A stretch of 64,000 nt of DNA from Volvox africanus. Its lineage: Eukaryota; Chlorophyta; Chlorophyceae; Chlamydomonadales; Volvocaceae. The translations under genes were made by a program, and so were the position numbers. The notes beneath the pieces are model-generated. The model saw only the letters and a list, made by a program, of their open reading frames with translations. It was not told the origin of the DNA and searched no databases. Each line of letters opens with the position of its first letter. Within the stretch, counting starts at the first letter, position 1. Where the stretch lies: assembly GCA_030268105.1 (NCBI GenBank), contig BSDZ01000080.1, forward strand, positions 4,465,501 to 4,529,500, in the 5' to 3' direction. Shown one piece after another: positions 1-12,096 of this stretch.

Positions 1-1432
1 GGTGTAGTTTCTCCGTGGTAATCGCAAATCAGCCATGGCCGACGCCCGCCCCTCCTGGGCCCCAAATATCAAGCCAAATATCAACCCGCCCCACCCTCCC
101 AAAATTTCTCGAAGATTCCTTGCAGATCCTGATCGATACCCACCGATAGAGGTACGACAATACACGCCCACACTCCTCCGTCAGACAGACATTTCCGAAT
201 ACGTGGCCTCCGGTGCAGCAGCTCCCCTCCCCTCCCATCCCCGAGGGTGGCACGCCGTCGTGTAACTTCGCCATCCCCCTCACCCTTACCTTCACCTTCA
301 CACATATACATATACACACACATACACATACAGACCTGTCGGTGCCCGGGTGCCCGCAGCCCACGTCCAGAAAGCCCACTCCCGCCGCCGCGGGCAACCT
401 GTCGTCGTCCTCTGCGCTGCGGGTGCCCGGTGGCGCGATGCCGGTGGCGATGAGCAGCCGCCACATGTGGTTTGCGGGATGGGAGTAGTAGTGCCCCGAC
501 TGCCAGGCGTGTGCGCTAGGGTTGTGACCCACAATGACGAGCCGCAGTGGCCGGTCTCCCAGCTTCTCAGGCACACCTCGTGGTGGCACACCTCGTGGAC
601 CCCGAACAAGAAGGGATGGTGATGGGGAGGCAGATGTAGACGGTTTGGACGACCCACTGCGGGTGCGGCGACCCGATGAAGTGGCATCTGATCCCGCCGC
701 GCCGGCTGGAACCCAACTGGTGCTGCGTGTTGTCTTGCGTCCAGTTGGAGTAACGATGGGGCTTGTAGATGGAATTCGGTTGCAGGTATCCTCCAGGCAG
801 GCCGGGGCTTGAGGATGCAAGCAAGCGGGGGCCCCAATTGCACCAGCGGCGCACACCGAGGTGGGCTCAGCAACTTCGGTGGCGGTCGCAGAACCAGTTG
901 TGGTTAGCAGTGTTGGGACGGTTATAGTTGAAGTCCCAACGACGGGGGTGGTGAGCAGCTGGGCGCTGGGCCATGGGGAGATGAAGTTGTTAGAGGCGGA
1001 TGTGGATTTGGGTGCAGCAAGGGTCGGGATGCTGCCTTGGCTGACGCTGATATCGTGTGCAGCATGGCCGCGGCCGCCGCTGACACCTGGGACAACCCCG
1101 CCGCTGCCGGGCTGCACAGCAGTGGCCACGCCGGTGGTCACAGGAGCCATAGCCACGACGAAGTTGGGTGGTAGAGGTGAGGATGGGGACGGGTTCGTAG
1201 GTACCTTGCGAGCGCGTTTCGCAGCAGGAGCCATCGGACCTGCCGACAAAACGGGATCATGCGCGACTGTAGTGAATGTGGCATCAGCAAAGGGCATGCC
1301 TCCTTCGCGGAACGAGGAAGAAGACGATGAGCCTTTGCCTCGAGCAGAAAGAATCTCCCGCGTATTGCCACCAGATGCCGACATCGCTGTCCTCCTGACG
1401 TTATTCGCAGCTCGAGAAGTGTGCAGACTCAT
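1..1432 (-). CDS. TDG/MUG-type uracil/thymine DNA glycosylase, 5' exon (partial)
   Basis: The first exon runs from the ATG at 1432-1430 down to 336, where a CAG|GTCTGTATG donor follows. It encodes about 365 residues. Residues 1 to about 295 are low-complexity Ser/Thr/Ala/Pro sequence and probably disordered. The last 70 residues start a UDG-fold domain: the motif VIVGHNPSAHAW matches the GxNPS active-site loop of the family 2 (MUG/TDG) glycosylases, followed by SHPANHMWRLL, GVGFLDVG and CGHPGTD as in plant homologues. Such enzymes remove uracil or thymine from G:U and G:T mismatches in nuclear DNA. Bases 1-335 look like intron (a GT/AT-rich tract near 300-335); I could not place the next exon with confidence, so the C-terminal half probably lies to the left of the window. 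The long N-terminal extension is unusual compared with bacterial Mug. Family call fairly sure; start codon inferred. Confidence 0.75.
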
Positions 1433-3828
1433 GCATTTGTACTCCTGTTACATCAAGGGGATAAAATGTCCTTTAGAACTTGTTCCATTCGATGGGTGAC
1501 TCATACAGGGGAAGCCTGGCTAGCATTCACCTGAAACGCATTTGATAAAGTCGCATCCGACATTTGTTACGGTCGTTGGATACCAGCATGTGTGGTGTGC
1601 CTGCAACACATCGAACGGGCGCCGATAGTGATACCGGTATCATATGACACATCACCTAGGGCTTTATAAGGGAGCACATCAAGGTTATCCATCCGGCACC
1701 AACACTACACATTCTGTTTTCTCCATATATCATTATAGCATGCTTGAGTTTAATTTCCTCTGTGAATTAAGCGCGTTGGTACTCTGCGCGGTGGGCGTTG
1801 CTGTCGAGGCCGGATGGCCTCGTTGATTCGCTAGCGTTTGATTCATATAAATAAATTTCATTTTCTGATTGGAATCGGGTTTGGACACCCCGAGGTAGGC
1901 CAATGCGTATTCTGCAGATTGGGCACGTAGCTGTAATACAAGTTGGGTTCTTTAAGGGCGCCGCGGGAAAACTAAAACCTGTTTTCCAAGTATTGTTTCT
2001 AATAAAGATCATTTCCTACGATATTTACGTCGCTATCTTGAGCTTCGGACAGGTCCTTGTATAGCCCGTGTCCTTGGGTCACCTCAAGCCCGTCCAGCAT
2101 ATGAATTAGGAGCAAAAATTTTGGGAAACGAACATTTGGCTATTTCATCTGGCTCTCATCTGGCTTTCATGTAACATAAATACGTATAGGGAGAATGTTT
2201 TCGAACCAAACAAATGTGTGAAAACAGGAGCGGGCTGCGGGCATGTTATTCGTACCTACCATTGCACTCTGGGAATTAAGAAACTTTTTGCTGAATATTC
2301 CTATAAATAACCTTCAACTGATACCGCGCATATACCCGTTAGTCAAAGTCGGTACCGTCATCTACGTGCTCGTCATGGCTACTGGCATAAGAATGCCTGT
2401 TGTACATAGGCCATGCAATCTGCACTCGATGTCCTAATATGCCAGCAGTCTCTACGTTACATGCATATGTTCTGAACCACATGATGATAGCACTATCATA
2501 AGTTCTGAATGCTTATCTAGTTGCATAGGGACAAGAATCTATCCGACTGAAACATCCTACATGCCACGGAAGCTTGTGCATTGACTAGTGACATACATGT
2601 CACAGCTTTGTGTGATGATGATTGACCCATTTGTGGCTTTGTACTGCGTTGGATAGGTCGAAATCACCTAATGTTGGTCGATACTGGTTCTTTTATGAAG
2701 GCCACTGAAACGACCAGCTTAATATAAAAAATATATAAAGCTGCATGCATGATCCTTTGTAAACTCACACAATGCTGGACGGCCATGCATCGACACGACT
2801 GATCGAAGCTAAGACGACAGCGGAAAAAGGTGTGACCGTGTCAAGCTGCATATTTGAAGCATTTTGAACTATAAGCATTGTCTTCGAATATCCATATAGG
2901 CATCAGTATGCTCGCCTTCACCCTCCTAGACGAATTGCGACTCGCCGCGACGCGAATAACCCGAATATCCTCGTCCCCATAACAAACAATCGACTCTTCC
3001 TTCATATCGAATTAAATTGCAAAGTTAAGGAATTCTGAACAAAATTATCGAACTGGTTTTTTATCATATGCACGCCATTGATTCGCGCTTCGACGACACC
3101 GAGGCAGATGATCGCAGCTTATGCATGTGAACAACCTTCAGCCAAAGAACACAAGCAATTGAACACGAGCAATGGAATTGAGCGCTTAATCAAAGCACAT
3201 CCTCAGACATTACCGCCCGTACTATTTTGGTACCACCAGCAAGAGAGCACCCACAAGACAGTCTACTTAAACATCCTGCGCTTCTCGTAGCAAAAAAGGA
3301 GCTGAAGATTTGGTGAGGCCCACCATCTACTACGTGCACTCCTATTGTTATCGGTCTTAATTACGGTGTTCGTGTTGCCCTCTGTCCACAGCTGGTGCGC
3401 GCTAAAGGAAGACAAACTAAGTCCCTCAATTATTTGGTGTAAATAATATTTGATTCCGTGCGTTTTTAAAGTGTGCCCTGGATGCGCTCAACTGTTTGCC
3501 TCTTGCGCGCCAACACCTTTACACCCTTTGACCTCCCATCATCCAGCTACAATTTACCCTCCAAAACGTCTGCCCACAAGTCGTTTTCTTAAAACGCACT
3601 TACTTCATAAGCGTCTACCGTCATCCAGCAAACAGGTGAGGTGAAGGTAGAACGAATAGTTGTGCTAAACGAGCTCTTTGGGCCCTTGCTTGTGCGATTT
3701 TATGTTACTACTACAACGACTCTTTATACTGACATGGCCATCCTTGTATGTCGAGACTCCACGAGCCCGCGTTGTTTTTGTTACGCGGATTAAATGCTTT
3801 CTCCGTTTGACAAAACCACGCCTTTCAT
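1433..3828. other. Gene-free stretch, relatively AT-rich
   Basis: No open frame longer than about 70 codons with convincing coding character is visible on either strand. The stretch separates the minus-strand glycosylase from the plus-strand ORF and should contain both promoters. It is clearly richer in A/T than the genes around it. No repeat or RNA gene was recognised. Confidence 0.5.
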
Positions 3829-6800
3829 TTGTTCATATATTTTGTGTTTCAATACTCTGCTACCCAGAAACGTAGGCGCCCGCCATTTTCGAGCATGCGT
3901 GACAAGCTATTGGAGTTGGCTGTCGCGGCTGGTTCTGTCGAAGTTCCTGAAGCTGGAGGACATCGTATGTCTGCGTCCATCTGCATTCCAGAATCCCCAG
4001 CCATTCTGGGCCATGCTCGTCCTGGGCACAAGCGGACCCGTAACGCCATGGGCGGCATTGCCTCCACAAATGGACCGGAAGACCCCTCAAAGGATTCCCA
4101 AGCCTTAAAGACGTCTCTGATTGGTGTTGTAGGAAAGGAGATACTTACGCCTTCGTTGCACCAGCCCCAACCCGCCGTGACGGCAGAGACGTGCCCTCCG
4201 CGCCGAGGTGTACCAGCGCCGAGGCATCAGGCACTGCGACTCCAGGAGCCCAACCCGCTGGTCTTCGCGCCGCCATCATCCAACGCGCCGCGACCACCAA
4301 TGCCAATTACCACCACAAGAGGCGTCACCTCTCCCGCCGCAGCCCTGGACACCGCTCCCGGGGCCGGCCACTGCGGCAACTTGCCGACGCACCACCCCCT
4401 ATCAGCAGCAGCTGCGACAGGAGCTCCTTGCCACAACTGGCCCGGCAGTGTTGTCGGGCGATGGTCCTCATCATGCGGCATGTACCCTGCTGCCCGGCCG
4501 CCGGGCTTCGCTCCAGGTGCCAAACATGTCGCTAGTGCTGGCAGCACGTATGCCCCGCCGTACTGCATGTTCAGCTTTGCGCCTGGCATGCCATATGCGG
4601 CCCACCCTGGCACTGTGGCCGTTTGCCTTCCCAGCTCGGTCATCGCGCACTCCTCCGCCGCCAAGCGTTGTGTCGGCAATGAGGTGGCGGCCAGAAATCG
4701 GCAGCGCCCTATTGTTCAGGATGCAAAGGTTGGCGCTGGCGAGCAGGCAGCCATTGAAGAAGTGGCGGAGTCGAACGGTCCCATGCTCGCAGCGGATGAT
4801 GCTAATGCAGCGGCGGCCACAGCGGCGGCGGCGGCGGCGGCGGCAGCAGGCTACCTCCCGGGTGCGGCTGAGCAGTCTCCTACCCGCAACCACCAGAGCC
4901 CTTCAGCGGCCTTTTATCCAATCATCACGATGCGGACCACCCTCCCACAAGGGGCGCGCGACGAGGCACATGAAGCAGGCGGCACCGCGGCCGGCGCCGC
5001 TGCTCCCTGTACGGCAAACCTTGCTATTGCACACCCTGCCGCTGCAGGTCGCTGCTTCCGACGCACAACTGGCGGTGCACCGCCGGACTCGGATGTAGTG
5101 CGTGGGTCCATGCCCCCGGCGCGATCTCCAGTTGGAGGAGCCCCGGGAGCTGACCAGCAGCCCCGCCCGCTGGGGAACCCGGTTCAGCAAGTGCCCTTCC
5201 GAACAGACGGGGAGTGTGACAACTGGATCTGTGCAGCACGGGCAGCCATGCGACATCTGGCCGGTCTCGACGGCTGGCTGAAGCAGACAGATCCCAGAGG
5301 GGGCGGTAGCAGCAACATCGGCCTGGATGTGAAGTTCGGCGGTGCTGATCTCGGGAAGGGTGTCCAGCTGCCCGTCGCTGGCGGGGGTGTACCTGATACT
5401 GCCGCCGGCTGCTGCCAGCCGAACTGCAGCCGATGCTGCGGTCAGGTCCTTGTCCCACAGCAGCATCAGATTTTTTGCCTCCGACAGGCAGCCAGATCGC
5501 AGGCGCCCATGGGGCTTGAAGCCGCGGCCACCAACGCGGGTGTCGGCATTGATGCCGGCGTCCGCGCTGATCGCATCGTCGGTTGCTTTGATGGTACCAT
5601 TGTCTTCGGCGGCGGCAGCAGCAGCCAACTTTGCACTCGCAGTCCAGGAAACAACAGCATGCCGGGGCCAACGGGTCTATGGGTAAACAAACCTTCGTAC
5701 CCGTACCCACACCCGTACTCCTATCCGTACCTGTATCCATACCGTGTACCTGGCCAGCCGATCCCGGCTTACTGCTACGGACCAGGCTTCCTGTGTAATT
5801 CGGCATACAGGTATCGGTGCGACAACTTTGATTATGGCTATTCCGGCCAAAGTCACAATTACGTGTATGCAAACGGAAGCATCATGGCGCAGCGCAATCC
5901 GTGCTCATACGGCAACTCGCGGGAGATTCTTCAGGCATCTGGCAGGCTGAGAAGGTCGCTGTCACACCCGCCGATGTTGGATGCCGTACATAACCGCCAC
6001 CTTTGCCAGTACGGGCTGCTGCATCCGTCAACGCAGCAAGAGCAGGGGGATGCAGCGTGGATCGGGGCTAGGACTGGGATTGCCCCGCTGAGGCGCAACG
6101 CCACCGCACCAGCAGCCTCCCTCGCCCTCGCGAATTCTGGGCTCCCTTCAGCACCGGGCTCCCTTCCCGCTGTGAAGGGCGAAGCGGGGAAGGCAATGGC
6201 GGTGGGGAATGCTGAGGCGACGGCTGTCACGGCATCTGCGGAACTGAAACGTACGTCCAGGCCTGGCATCGCTGCAGCCCATGCTAGCACCCTCGCCGGT
6301 GCTGCTGCCACTGATAGCAAAGAGAGGAAGGCTGGAGACGAGCCAGTTGGGGTCCAGCCCAGGTGCGCAACGTCCTCAGTTACTGACCAGACTGAGCAGA
6401 ACCGCCGGCAACAGCAGCGGTCCTCTCAAGCTTGCGTCAGGAATGCGTTTGGGGCTGGCATCGCCAGCATCGGCGCAGCCGCCCACGACGATGGCTCTGG
6501 CCCGCCGTCTCTCCGAACTCCTGCTGTAGCTGGGCCGGCACGCCCTAGTAGCTTCGAAGCCCCCGGTCCCCTGAATCCCACGCGACATCTTTACTCCGCC
6601 CCACCAGTGCTGTCACCTAACCCCGCCTCGCGGCTGCCTACTGCGGCCCTGGGCGGTGAAAGCAATGCCGTGCGCTGCAGCTACCCGAATGGCTTCGTTG
6701 CGGCCAAGTACGGTGGAGCAGCTGCAGCAGCTGTCTCCCCCGTCACTGCACGTGCTGCCCCTGGAGGCTCTATCGCTGCGGCCACAGATGTCCATAACAC

Positions 6801-7173
6801 GCCACCACCGGCCGGGGCTGGACAGGTCCTCAGTCGTCTCGTGGGGATGCAGAGCGCCACGCGGGTGGAGCAGCAGCAGCAGCAGCCTTCAGAGGTCTTT
6901 ACCGGGCCCGTGCCAAGGGGTGCGAGTACCGGTGCCGAATATGCTCCGAAACCCACCATGGCAACGCGGCGGCGGTCCCGGGACGACATGGAGCAGGGAG
7001 ATCAGGGTCGGGGAGCGGCATGGGGTGGGCTTCATCCGTTTCATCACGAGATCGCTCGTCATGGAGGAACGGGCGGGTATCCGGGGGACGAGGTGAGGTC
7101 GTCTGAGCGACCCAATAAGAGGGGACCAGTGGACGCGATGGCGCGACTGCATGGTTTCTGTCTCAAGTTGTGA
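3829..7173 (+). CDS. Large low-complexity protein with Tyr-Pro block, unknown function
   Basis: A single open frame of 1,114 codons ends at the TGA at 7171-7173. The likely start is the ATG at 3895 (MRDKLLELAVAAG), because the residues before it look like intron or leader; an upstream exon is possible. I recognise no domain. Visible features are long Ala/Pro/Gly/Ser-rich stretches, an alanine run near 4806-4848 encoded by GCG repeats, and a Tyr-rich block at about 5692-5870 with repeated Tyr-Pro pairs, followed by further Tyr/Gly/Asn-rich sequence. A short Gln run lies near 6872. Codons favour G/C at position 3 and Asp/Glu/Lys are scattered through the frame, which supports real coding. A candidate TGTAA signal lies at 8446-8450, which would give a long 3' UTR. 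The composition suggests a disordered nuclear or RNA-associated protein, but that is only inference. Confidence 0.6.
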   Translation: MFIYFVFQYSATQKRRRPPFSSMRDKLLELAVAAGSVEVPEAGGHRMSASICIPESPAILGHARPGHKRTRNAMGGIASTNGPEDPSKDSQALKTSLIGVVGKEILTPSLHQPQPAVTAETCPPRRGVPAPRHQALRLQEPNPLVFAPPSSNAPRPPMPITTTRGVTSPAAALDTAPGAGHCGNLPTHHPLSAAAATGAPCHNWPGSVVGRWSSSCGMYPAARPPGFAPGAKHVASAGSTYAPPYCMFSFAPGMPYAAHPGTVAVCLPSSVIAHSSAAKRCVGNEVAARNRQRPIVQDAKVGAGEQAAIEEVAESNGPMLAADDANAAAATAAAAAAAAAGYLPGAAEQSPTRNHQSPSAAFYPIITMRTTLPQGARDEAHEAGGTAAGAAAPCTANLAIAHPAAAGRCFRRTTGGAPPDSDVVRGSMPPARSPVGGAPGADQQPRPLGNPVQQVPFRTDGECDNWICAARAAMRHLAGLDGWLKQTDPRGGGSSNIGLDVKFGGADLGKGVQLPVAGGGVPDTAAGCCQPNCSRCCGQVLVPQQHQIFCLRQAARSQAPMGLEAAATNAGVGIDAGVRADRIVGCFDGTIVFGGGSSSQLCTRSPGNNSMPGPTGLWVNKPSYPYPHPYSYPYLYPYRVPGQPIPAYCYGPGFLCNSAYRYRCDNFDYGYSGQSHNYVYANGSIMAQRNPCSYGNSREILQASGRLRRSLSHPPMLDAVHNRHLCQYGLLHPSTQQEQGDAAWIGARTGIAPLRRNATAPAASLALANSGLPSAPGSLPAVKGEAGKAMAVGNAEATAVTASAELKRTSRPGIAAAHASTLAGAAATDSKERKAGDEPVGVQPRCATSSVTDQTEQNRRQQQRSSQACVRNAFGAGIASIGAAAHDDGSGPPSLRTPAVAGPARPSSFEAPGPLNPTRHLYSAPPVLSPNPASRLPTAALGGESNAVRCSYPNGFVAAKYGGAAAAAVSPVTARAAPGGSIAAATDVHNTPPPAGAGQVLSRLVGMQSATRVEQQQQQPSEVFTGPVPRGASTGAEYAPKPTMATRRRSRDDMEQGDQGRGAAWGGLHPFHHEIARHGGTGGYPGDEVRSSERPNKRGPVDAMARLHGFCLKL

Positions 7174-8358
7174 GGGCTCAGCTGGGACGGCTTCTCCGGT
7201 TGGGAGAGGGGGGGGGAGCTCATGTGTTTGGAGTACAATTTGGCTGGGTGGGAAGGGTTCGTTGTGGGAGTCAGACGTGGCAGGACGTGGGTGTTGGGTA
7301 CTAGGATGCGGATAGGCCGGGGAGGATGAAAGAGGGGCGGGAGGGGCACGGCCCATGGTGGACTGGGTGAGATGCTGCAGCAGGGAGCGCTTCCTCTGGG
7401 GTTGTGACCCCTGGGAGAACTACTTCGCGGTCTCGCAGATTGACAGGCGATTATATGAGTGATGTCGGGTCGAGAGCAGTGCGTGCGTATATCGTCTGAG
7501 GTCCAAAAATGTACACCATCCTGCCCGAGGATACTGCTGGAGACAAAAGAACCTTCACGTACATATCGTACAGTACTAGGTGTATCCAAAGTTGTTGGCC
7601 CGGGTATGGGGGCCATGGGGGTGACAGGAAAGGAAGTGGGGTTTCCAAGCTCCGGAACCAAATGAGGTTTACGGGGGGGATAAGGTTCTTAGATTTTTCA
7701 CCGCCTCAAGAGCCACTATTTTGCGACCAGTTTTGGGACACTCAACAGCCAGAGTTCGTTCAGGACACATCTTCCAATGCCATGATGCCCCTGATGCCTG
7801 GTGCGGACGGGTCGGACGGATGCGTCCTCGGCGCTGTCTGATTACGTAATTAACTGATTCATAATAAATGTAGATGTACGGTACGGGGTTAAACTGAGGC
7901 TGCATTTGGCGGAATGAAGCAGTGGCGGAAGTTGGCCGGCATGGGCACGATTTCTGGAGGGGAGGCTGGGCGCGGGGTGACGGGGAGGGACGAGGGGGAA
8001 GTTTTGCTGACTGCAGCTGTTTTCGTTTTCGCTGGGTTGGCAGCAAGGCATGAGCGCAGGAGAATACTTGCATAAGCGGGGAATGCACGTGATCTTTACG
8101 GCAGCTGTAGTCGGTGAGTTGCTGAGGGCCTTCCCAGAGCGACCCCGAGATTAGTTAGGGGGGAAGTAAAGCAGGATTTGGCCGGATATTCTCTATAGCA
8201 CTGCTATTGCTGCTGTGATGGCGACAGTCGCTTGGCAGCTAGGTGTGTGTGGGAATGCATCCAGGGGGTCGGGCTCCTGGGGAGGTGTGTACCGACCGGA
8301 GCGAATGGGGCCTTACTCAGGCTTGTTCCTCAGGACCTTTTCTTGGCTCTAATCGCTC

Positions 8359-8367
8359 CACACACAC

Positions 8368-8404
<37 letters not shown>
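8359..8404. repeat. (CA)n microsatellite
   Basis: About 23 CA dinucleotides with one CG interruption. Confidence 0.95.
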
Positions 8405-8406
<2 letters not shown>

Positions 8407-8445
8407 GCACTTCGTATCAATAAGTGAAGTTTGTTTCGACATCAA

Positions 8446-8450
8446 TGTAA
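8446..8450 (+). terminator. Candidate TGTAA polyadenylation signal
   Basis: TGTAA is the common green-algal poly(A) signal. This copy lies about 1.27 kb downstream of the stop at 7173, farther than usual, so the assignment is weak. Confidence 0.3.
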
Positions 8451-8709
8451 CGCATGACTCTGATCCACTCGTATGGCAAGTGAGAGGCTTCCTCAGAGGA
8501 GAGGTGCGGAGGAATATGGGGACGGCAGGAAGGAGGGTTTGGATGCGCCCCGCTGGTTCATTGAAAGAATGGTGGAGGCTTGCTTTTTGACCACGTTTAT
8601 TGATGAGGTCCGTAGGTAAGGCTGGGATCTGGTCTTCCGCGTCCATTTGCTTATGTATGTATGAGAATCAGTCCTGAGAATAGGGTGAAGATTGCAGGAT
8701 GCTGCGGGG

Positions 8710-8752
8710 GTTGTGGAGGTTGTGGAGGTTGTGGAGGTTGTGGAGGTTGTGG
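8710..8752. repeat. 9-bp tandem repeat (GTTGTGGAG)n
   Basis: Nearly five head-to-tail copies of the unit GTTGTGGAG. Confidence 0.9.
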
Positions 8753-9965
8753 AACGGGGGTGGGTGATACACACTCAGTAATAGGCACTGCGCACTGCCA
8801 GCAGCACTTCATCTACCTGTGGACCTTTTCTCCCGCGTGTTCTTTCTTTTGCTCCGGAACCAAGTAACGCGCTCCTCTAACCCTAAGTCACTCATGGAGT
8901 AGTACGCGGCCTGGCGCTCGGAAGGGCTTTGTCTTGCCCCACCGCGAAGCGCGACCAGGTGGAAGAAAGGGGGAGGTTCTCGTGATAACACTGACTTCGT
9001 GACGGCGGCGGTTGGGAGTGGACCTATGAAGCGATTGAGGACGCCGACTTTCCCGAGTCCCTCTTTGTGTCTCGTTGTTGTTGTTTGCCGCAAGCGAAGC
9101 TATACGGGGTTGCATGCCGATGTGGGTGGGCGGAGGGGGAGCCGCGCAGCCCGGCCAGCAGCCAGAACCCTAAGTTGACCGCTCTGTGCTCTGTGGCATT
9201 TGATTGCACATTTATGTAGCGCGCCTTGGTCACGACTGTGGCTGCACTTGAAAAATAGGGGGGCCGAAGGGAAGAGAAGATAGGGAAAGCGGAGAGGGCA
9301 GCTTGGGAGACGCACTTGGTTGTGGGTGTGCTCTCAACAACTTGTGAATGTGTGCGACTGCCAGGGTCACATTTGCGCGTGAGCAAGCGCTCGGGCTGGG
9401 AGCATCTACTGCGTCATCATGTTGCAGTGTGGTCCAGGCGCTGGGGGTTCTTCCACCCTTCCCGCCTTTTCGAGGGCGGACACCGCTCCCGAATATGAAC
9501 CTGCCGGACAACTCGAGCGACCGACGGACAGACAGTCGTACGGTAATACGGTGGCCGTTGCGAACTCCTTTGACATTTTACTTCGGTAGCAGCAGTGGTG
9601 TGATGCTTTTGAATTCCCATACCTCCGTACAGAGCTACTAGGCTGGCTTGGAGGATTGTTAGTCGGAGGTTGAGTAGTTGGCGGCCGTTGATGGCTGATT
9701 TTGCAGGGCATTTACATTGCTTTTGGCATTGCCCGCTTCCGTTGACATCGTTTTGTTCGAAAGAAAAAGGGCGGTTTTGAAGCAGGGAGGTGCTGGCAGT
9801 GCCACTGCGCAGGCTAGAAACGGAATATAGTACAAATCAGATTGTCATGGTCCGACTGCTGCTGCTGCTGCTGCTGCTGTTTGGTTGTTTCCAGACGTGC
9901 GTAATTTGAGAATGGGGTGATCTCGCTGTGTTGTCTTGTTGGCTAAAGCTGCGTCCTCATGCGCT

Positions 9966-9999
9966 ACGGCATTATACGGCATTATACGGCATTATACGG
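9966..9999. repeat. 10-bp tandem repeat (ACGGCATTAT)3.4
   Basis: Three perfect copies plus four bases of the next one, in otherwise non-repetitive sequence. Confidence 0.95.
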
Positions 10000-11271
10000 A
10001 CTGTTCCCTAATGAGTGCCTGCACTTGGGGGGCCCTCACGCTATCCTCAGTCGATAGGCCGTTAAGCGGGGTTTGCCCACCTCGCAGGACGTTTAGCTAC
10101 ACGTCGGCCCGGGTCCTTACCAGCATGGCAAAGCTGATTAAAGATGTCCTCCGCTGCTGCAGTCTAACGCTACGGTGCTCTGTTTTTCGATGTGGTCGGG
10201 GGCTGGCCGGGGCCTCTATCCTTGTGCGTGTAGGGTGGCCCCCGAGGGGGGCTGGGGTAGGGACGGAGAGCTGTAGGGCGAGATGCGATGATAAGGGATG
10301 AGAGGAGAACTGAGGGTATATGCTGGTCATATGCTGCATGCATGCATGCTGTCACCCCCAAACCGCTGACGATCGGTGCGCCTGAGGCTTAGGCTAAATC
10401 CCTAACTAACCCCACCTCCTCCCACCTCCTGTGCGAACAAAATTTGTGGATTTTCCCTTGTGCTTTGTCGGACCTTATACGCCAGATTACGTCAGGATAG
10501 GACAGGATAGGGACCCCTTCTGGAGATGCAAACCGGGCCGCTACTGTCACGACGTACGGACATACTCCATATATGTCCTGCGCGTGAAACGCCAAATGGC
10601 CGCAGTGGTTGCAATAGCCTTCGCTGAACGAGCTTGTTTGTCGTTGGCAGGTTGATTGACGGACGGACAGACAGATAGACAGATTACAGTCGCGTCATGT
10701 CGTTGCTTTGGGGAGATCGTGGGACTAAGACAGTGCGTGGCGGCGGGAGAGGGGGCCACCGCATAAGTTGTTGGAATGGAGACGGCGGGAAGAGAGAGGG
10801 GGTTGGATGGAGCTGACCTGAACCGCATCGCTCCAATGAGGGTCCCGAGGTCGATGTCGGGTTTCCCATTTTTCCTTCACATGGCCAGGCCATGGCCCAA
10901 CCACCATTGGCCTTAACACGTGCGTAAGGCAAGCCAGGATGGGAGCACAATATCTGTCCCTGCGTGTAACACTATCGCTTTTTTACGTCCCCAGCAGGGG
11001 CTTCCGTTCGCACGCACCTGTTCGTTGCCCCTGTCGACCACATCCGCAATGGCACCCTGCTGCGCTGCGATCTGCACGAGAGTCGGACAGGTCAGAGGTC
11101 AGACCCTCCACGCGCTTCACAGCGGCTGCCCCGTCAAGTGGGGGGAGAAGTGGGTGGCTCAAGGTTAGGGGCCCTTCGGGCGGATGGAGCATCAGAGCGT
11201 GATCAGCAGGCTTACAAACAGGGCTAAGGATCCAGATCCAGATCCATGGAGGCTGTACGTGACAAGCAACA

Positions 11272-11283
11272 GACCCATGGGTC
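11272..11283. repeat. 12-bp palindrome GACCCATGGGTC, copy 1
   Basis: Perfect palindrome, found again at 13324 and 17423. A near copy with one end base changed (AACCCATGGGTC) lies about 70 bases further on. Function unknown. Confidence 0.8.
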
Positions 11284-11904
11284 ACAGGTACCCAGAGACA
11301 CACAAGGAGGGGGGTGCTTGGAGATTAGGATGAGCAACGAACCCATGGGTCACAGTACACGGGACACCCCCCACTGGTGGTGTGTGTGTGTGTGTGTGCA
11401 GGGGGTGTTCTTATGTCTGGGTGTGTCAGGGGCGCCGCTGTCTTCCTAAGGGCCATGCTGTTTCTGTGTGAGAGAGGTCAGACAGGACATGGCACTACAA
11501 ACGCAAAGGGCCTGATGCGCAGCCATCCCCCCCCTGCGGGCCTGAAAGCCTATCAGAGAGTGGACTTTCTCTGAGTGCCTCGTCCTTACCCCTTGCCCTC
11601 TGAGGTGGGGTGGCATAAGGGTGACCTAGATTTCAGAAAGCCGCATCTCCAACGTCTCATAAGAGCCATCGCAAATCGTCCGCGCTGCCATCCTCCCACC
11701 GGGAGGAGCATGAGGGTACATGAGAGTACGAGACACATACACACACGGGAACCAGTGAAAAGCTGATAACGAACAGGCACCTTACCCTCTTTTTAACCCG
11801 CCCCTCCATTATGCGCCAGAAGCTCAGCCCCAACGCCTCGCTGTAATCTGAACCGACCTTGCACACTTAGCAGTTAGTCGTGGCAGCTGTCACTCGACAG
11901 GTCT

Positions 11905-11909
11905 TTACA
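11905..11909 (-). terminator. TGTAA polyadenylation signal for the helical-repeat gene
   Basis: TTACA on the plus strand is TGTAA on the minus strand. It lies about 190 bases past the stop codon at 12097, a plausible distance for a green-algal 3' UTR. Confidence 0.55.
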
Positions 11910-12096
11910 TCATAGAATCCCCTGTGCGGCGCACTGGCATGTCATGTACGGCACCCTCAGTGGGTTTCGGAGAAGTGCTGCCCGTTAAAGACGTGTCTTG
12001 TGGCATGCTTCAGCTGCTTCGACGCCCAGGGGTCGGCGGCGCAAGGCGGCCGGGTGCCCTTCATAATGCACAAAGGAGTATCGGGAGATTTTTCAG

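Larger units (their letters stand above)
7174..11904. other. Intergenic stretch with microsatellites
   Basis: I find no coding exon that can be supported. Open frames here, such as the minus-strand frame over 7059-7661, are low-complexity and lack family features. The first kilobase is probably the 3' UTR of the gene ending at 7173. The rest holds simple repeats, listed separately, and ordinary-looking sequence. Confidence 0.45.

Noticed and set aside
4227..5872. Several long minus-strand frames over the 3829-7173 gene
   Set aside because: Mutually overlapping shadows of a GC-rich gene; none has a plausible start, domain or splice site.
7059..7661. 200-codon minus-strand open frame after the 3829-7173 gene
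   Set aside because: Pro/Ser/Thr-rich low-complexity translation with no domain; part overlaps the coding sequence on the other strand, the rest its probable 3' UTR.
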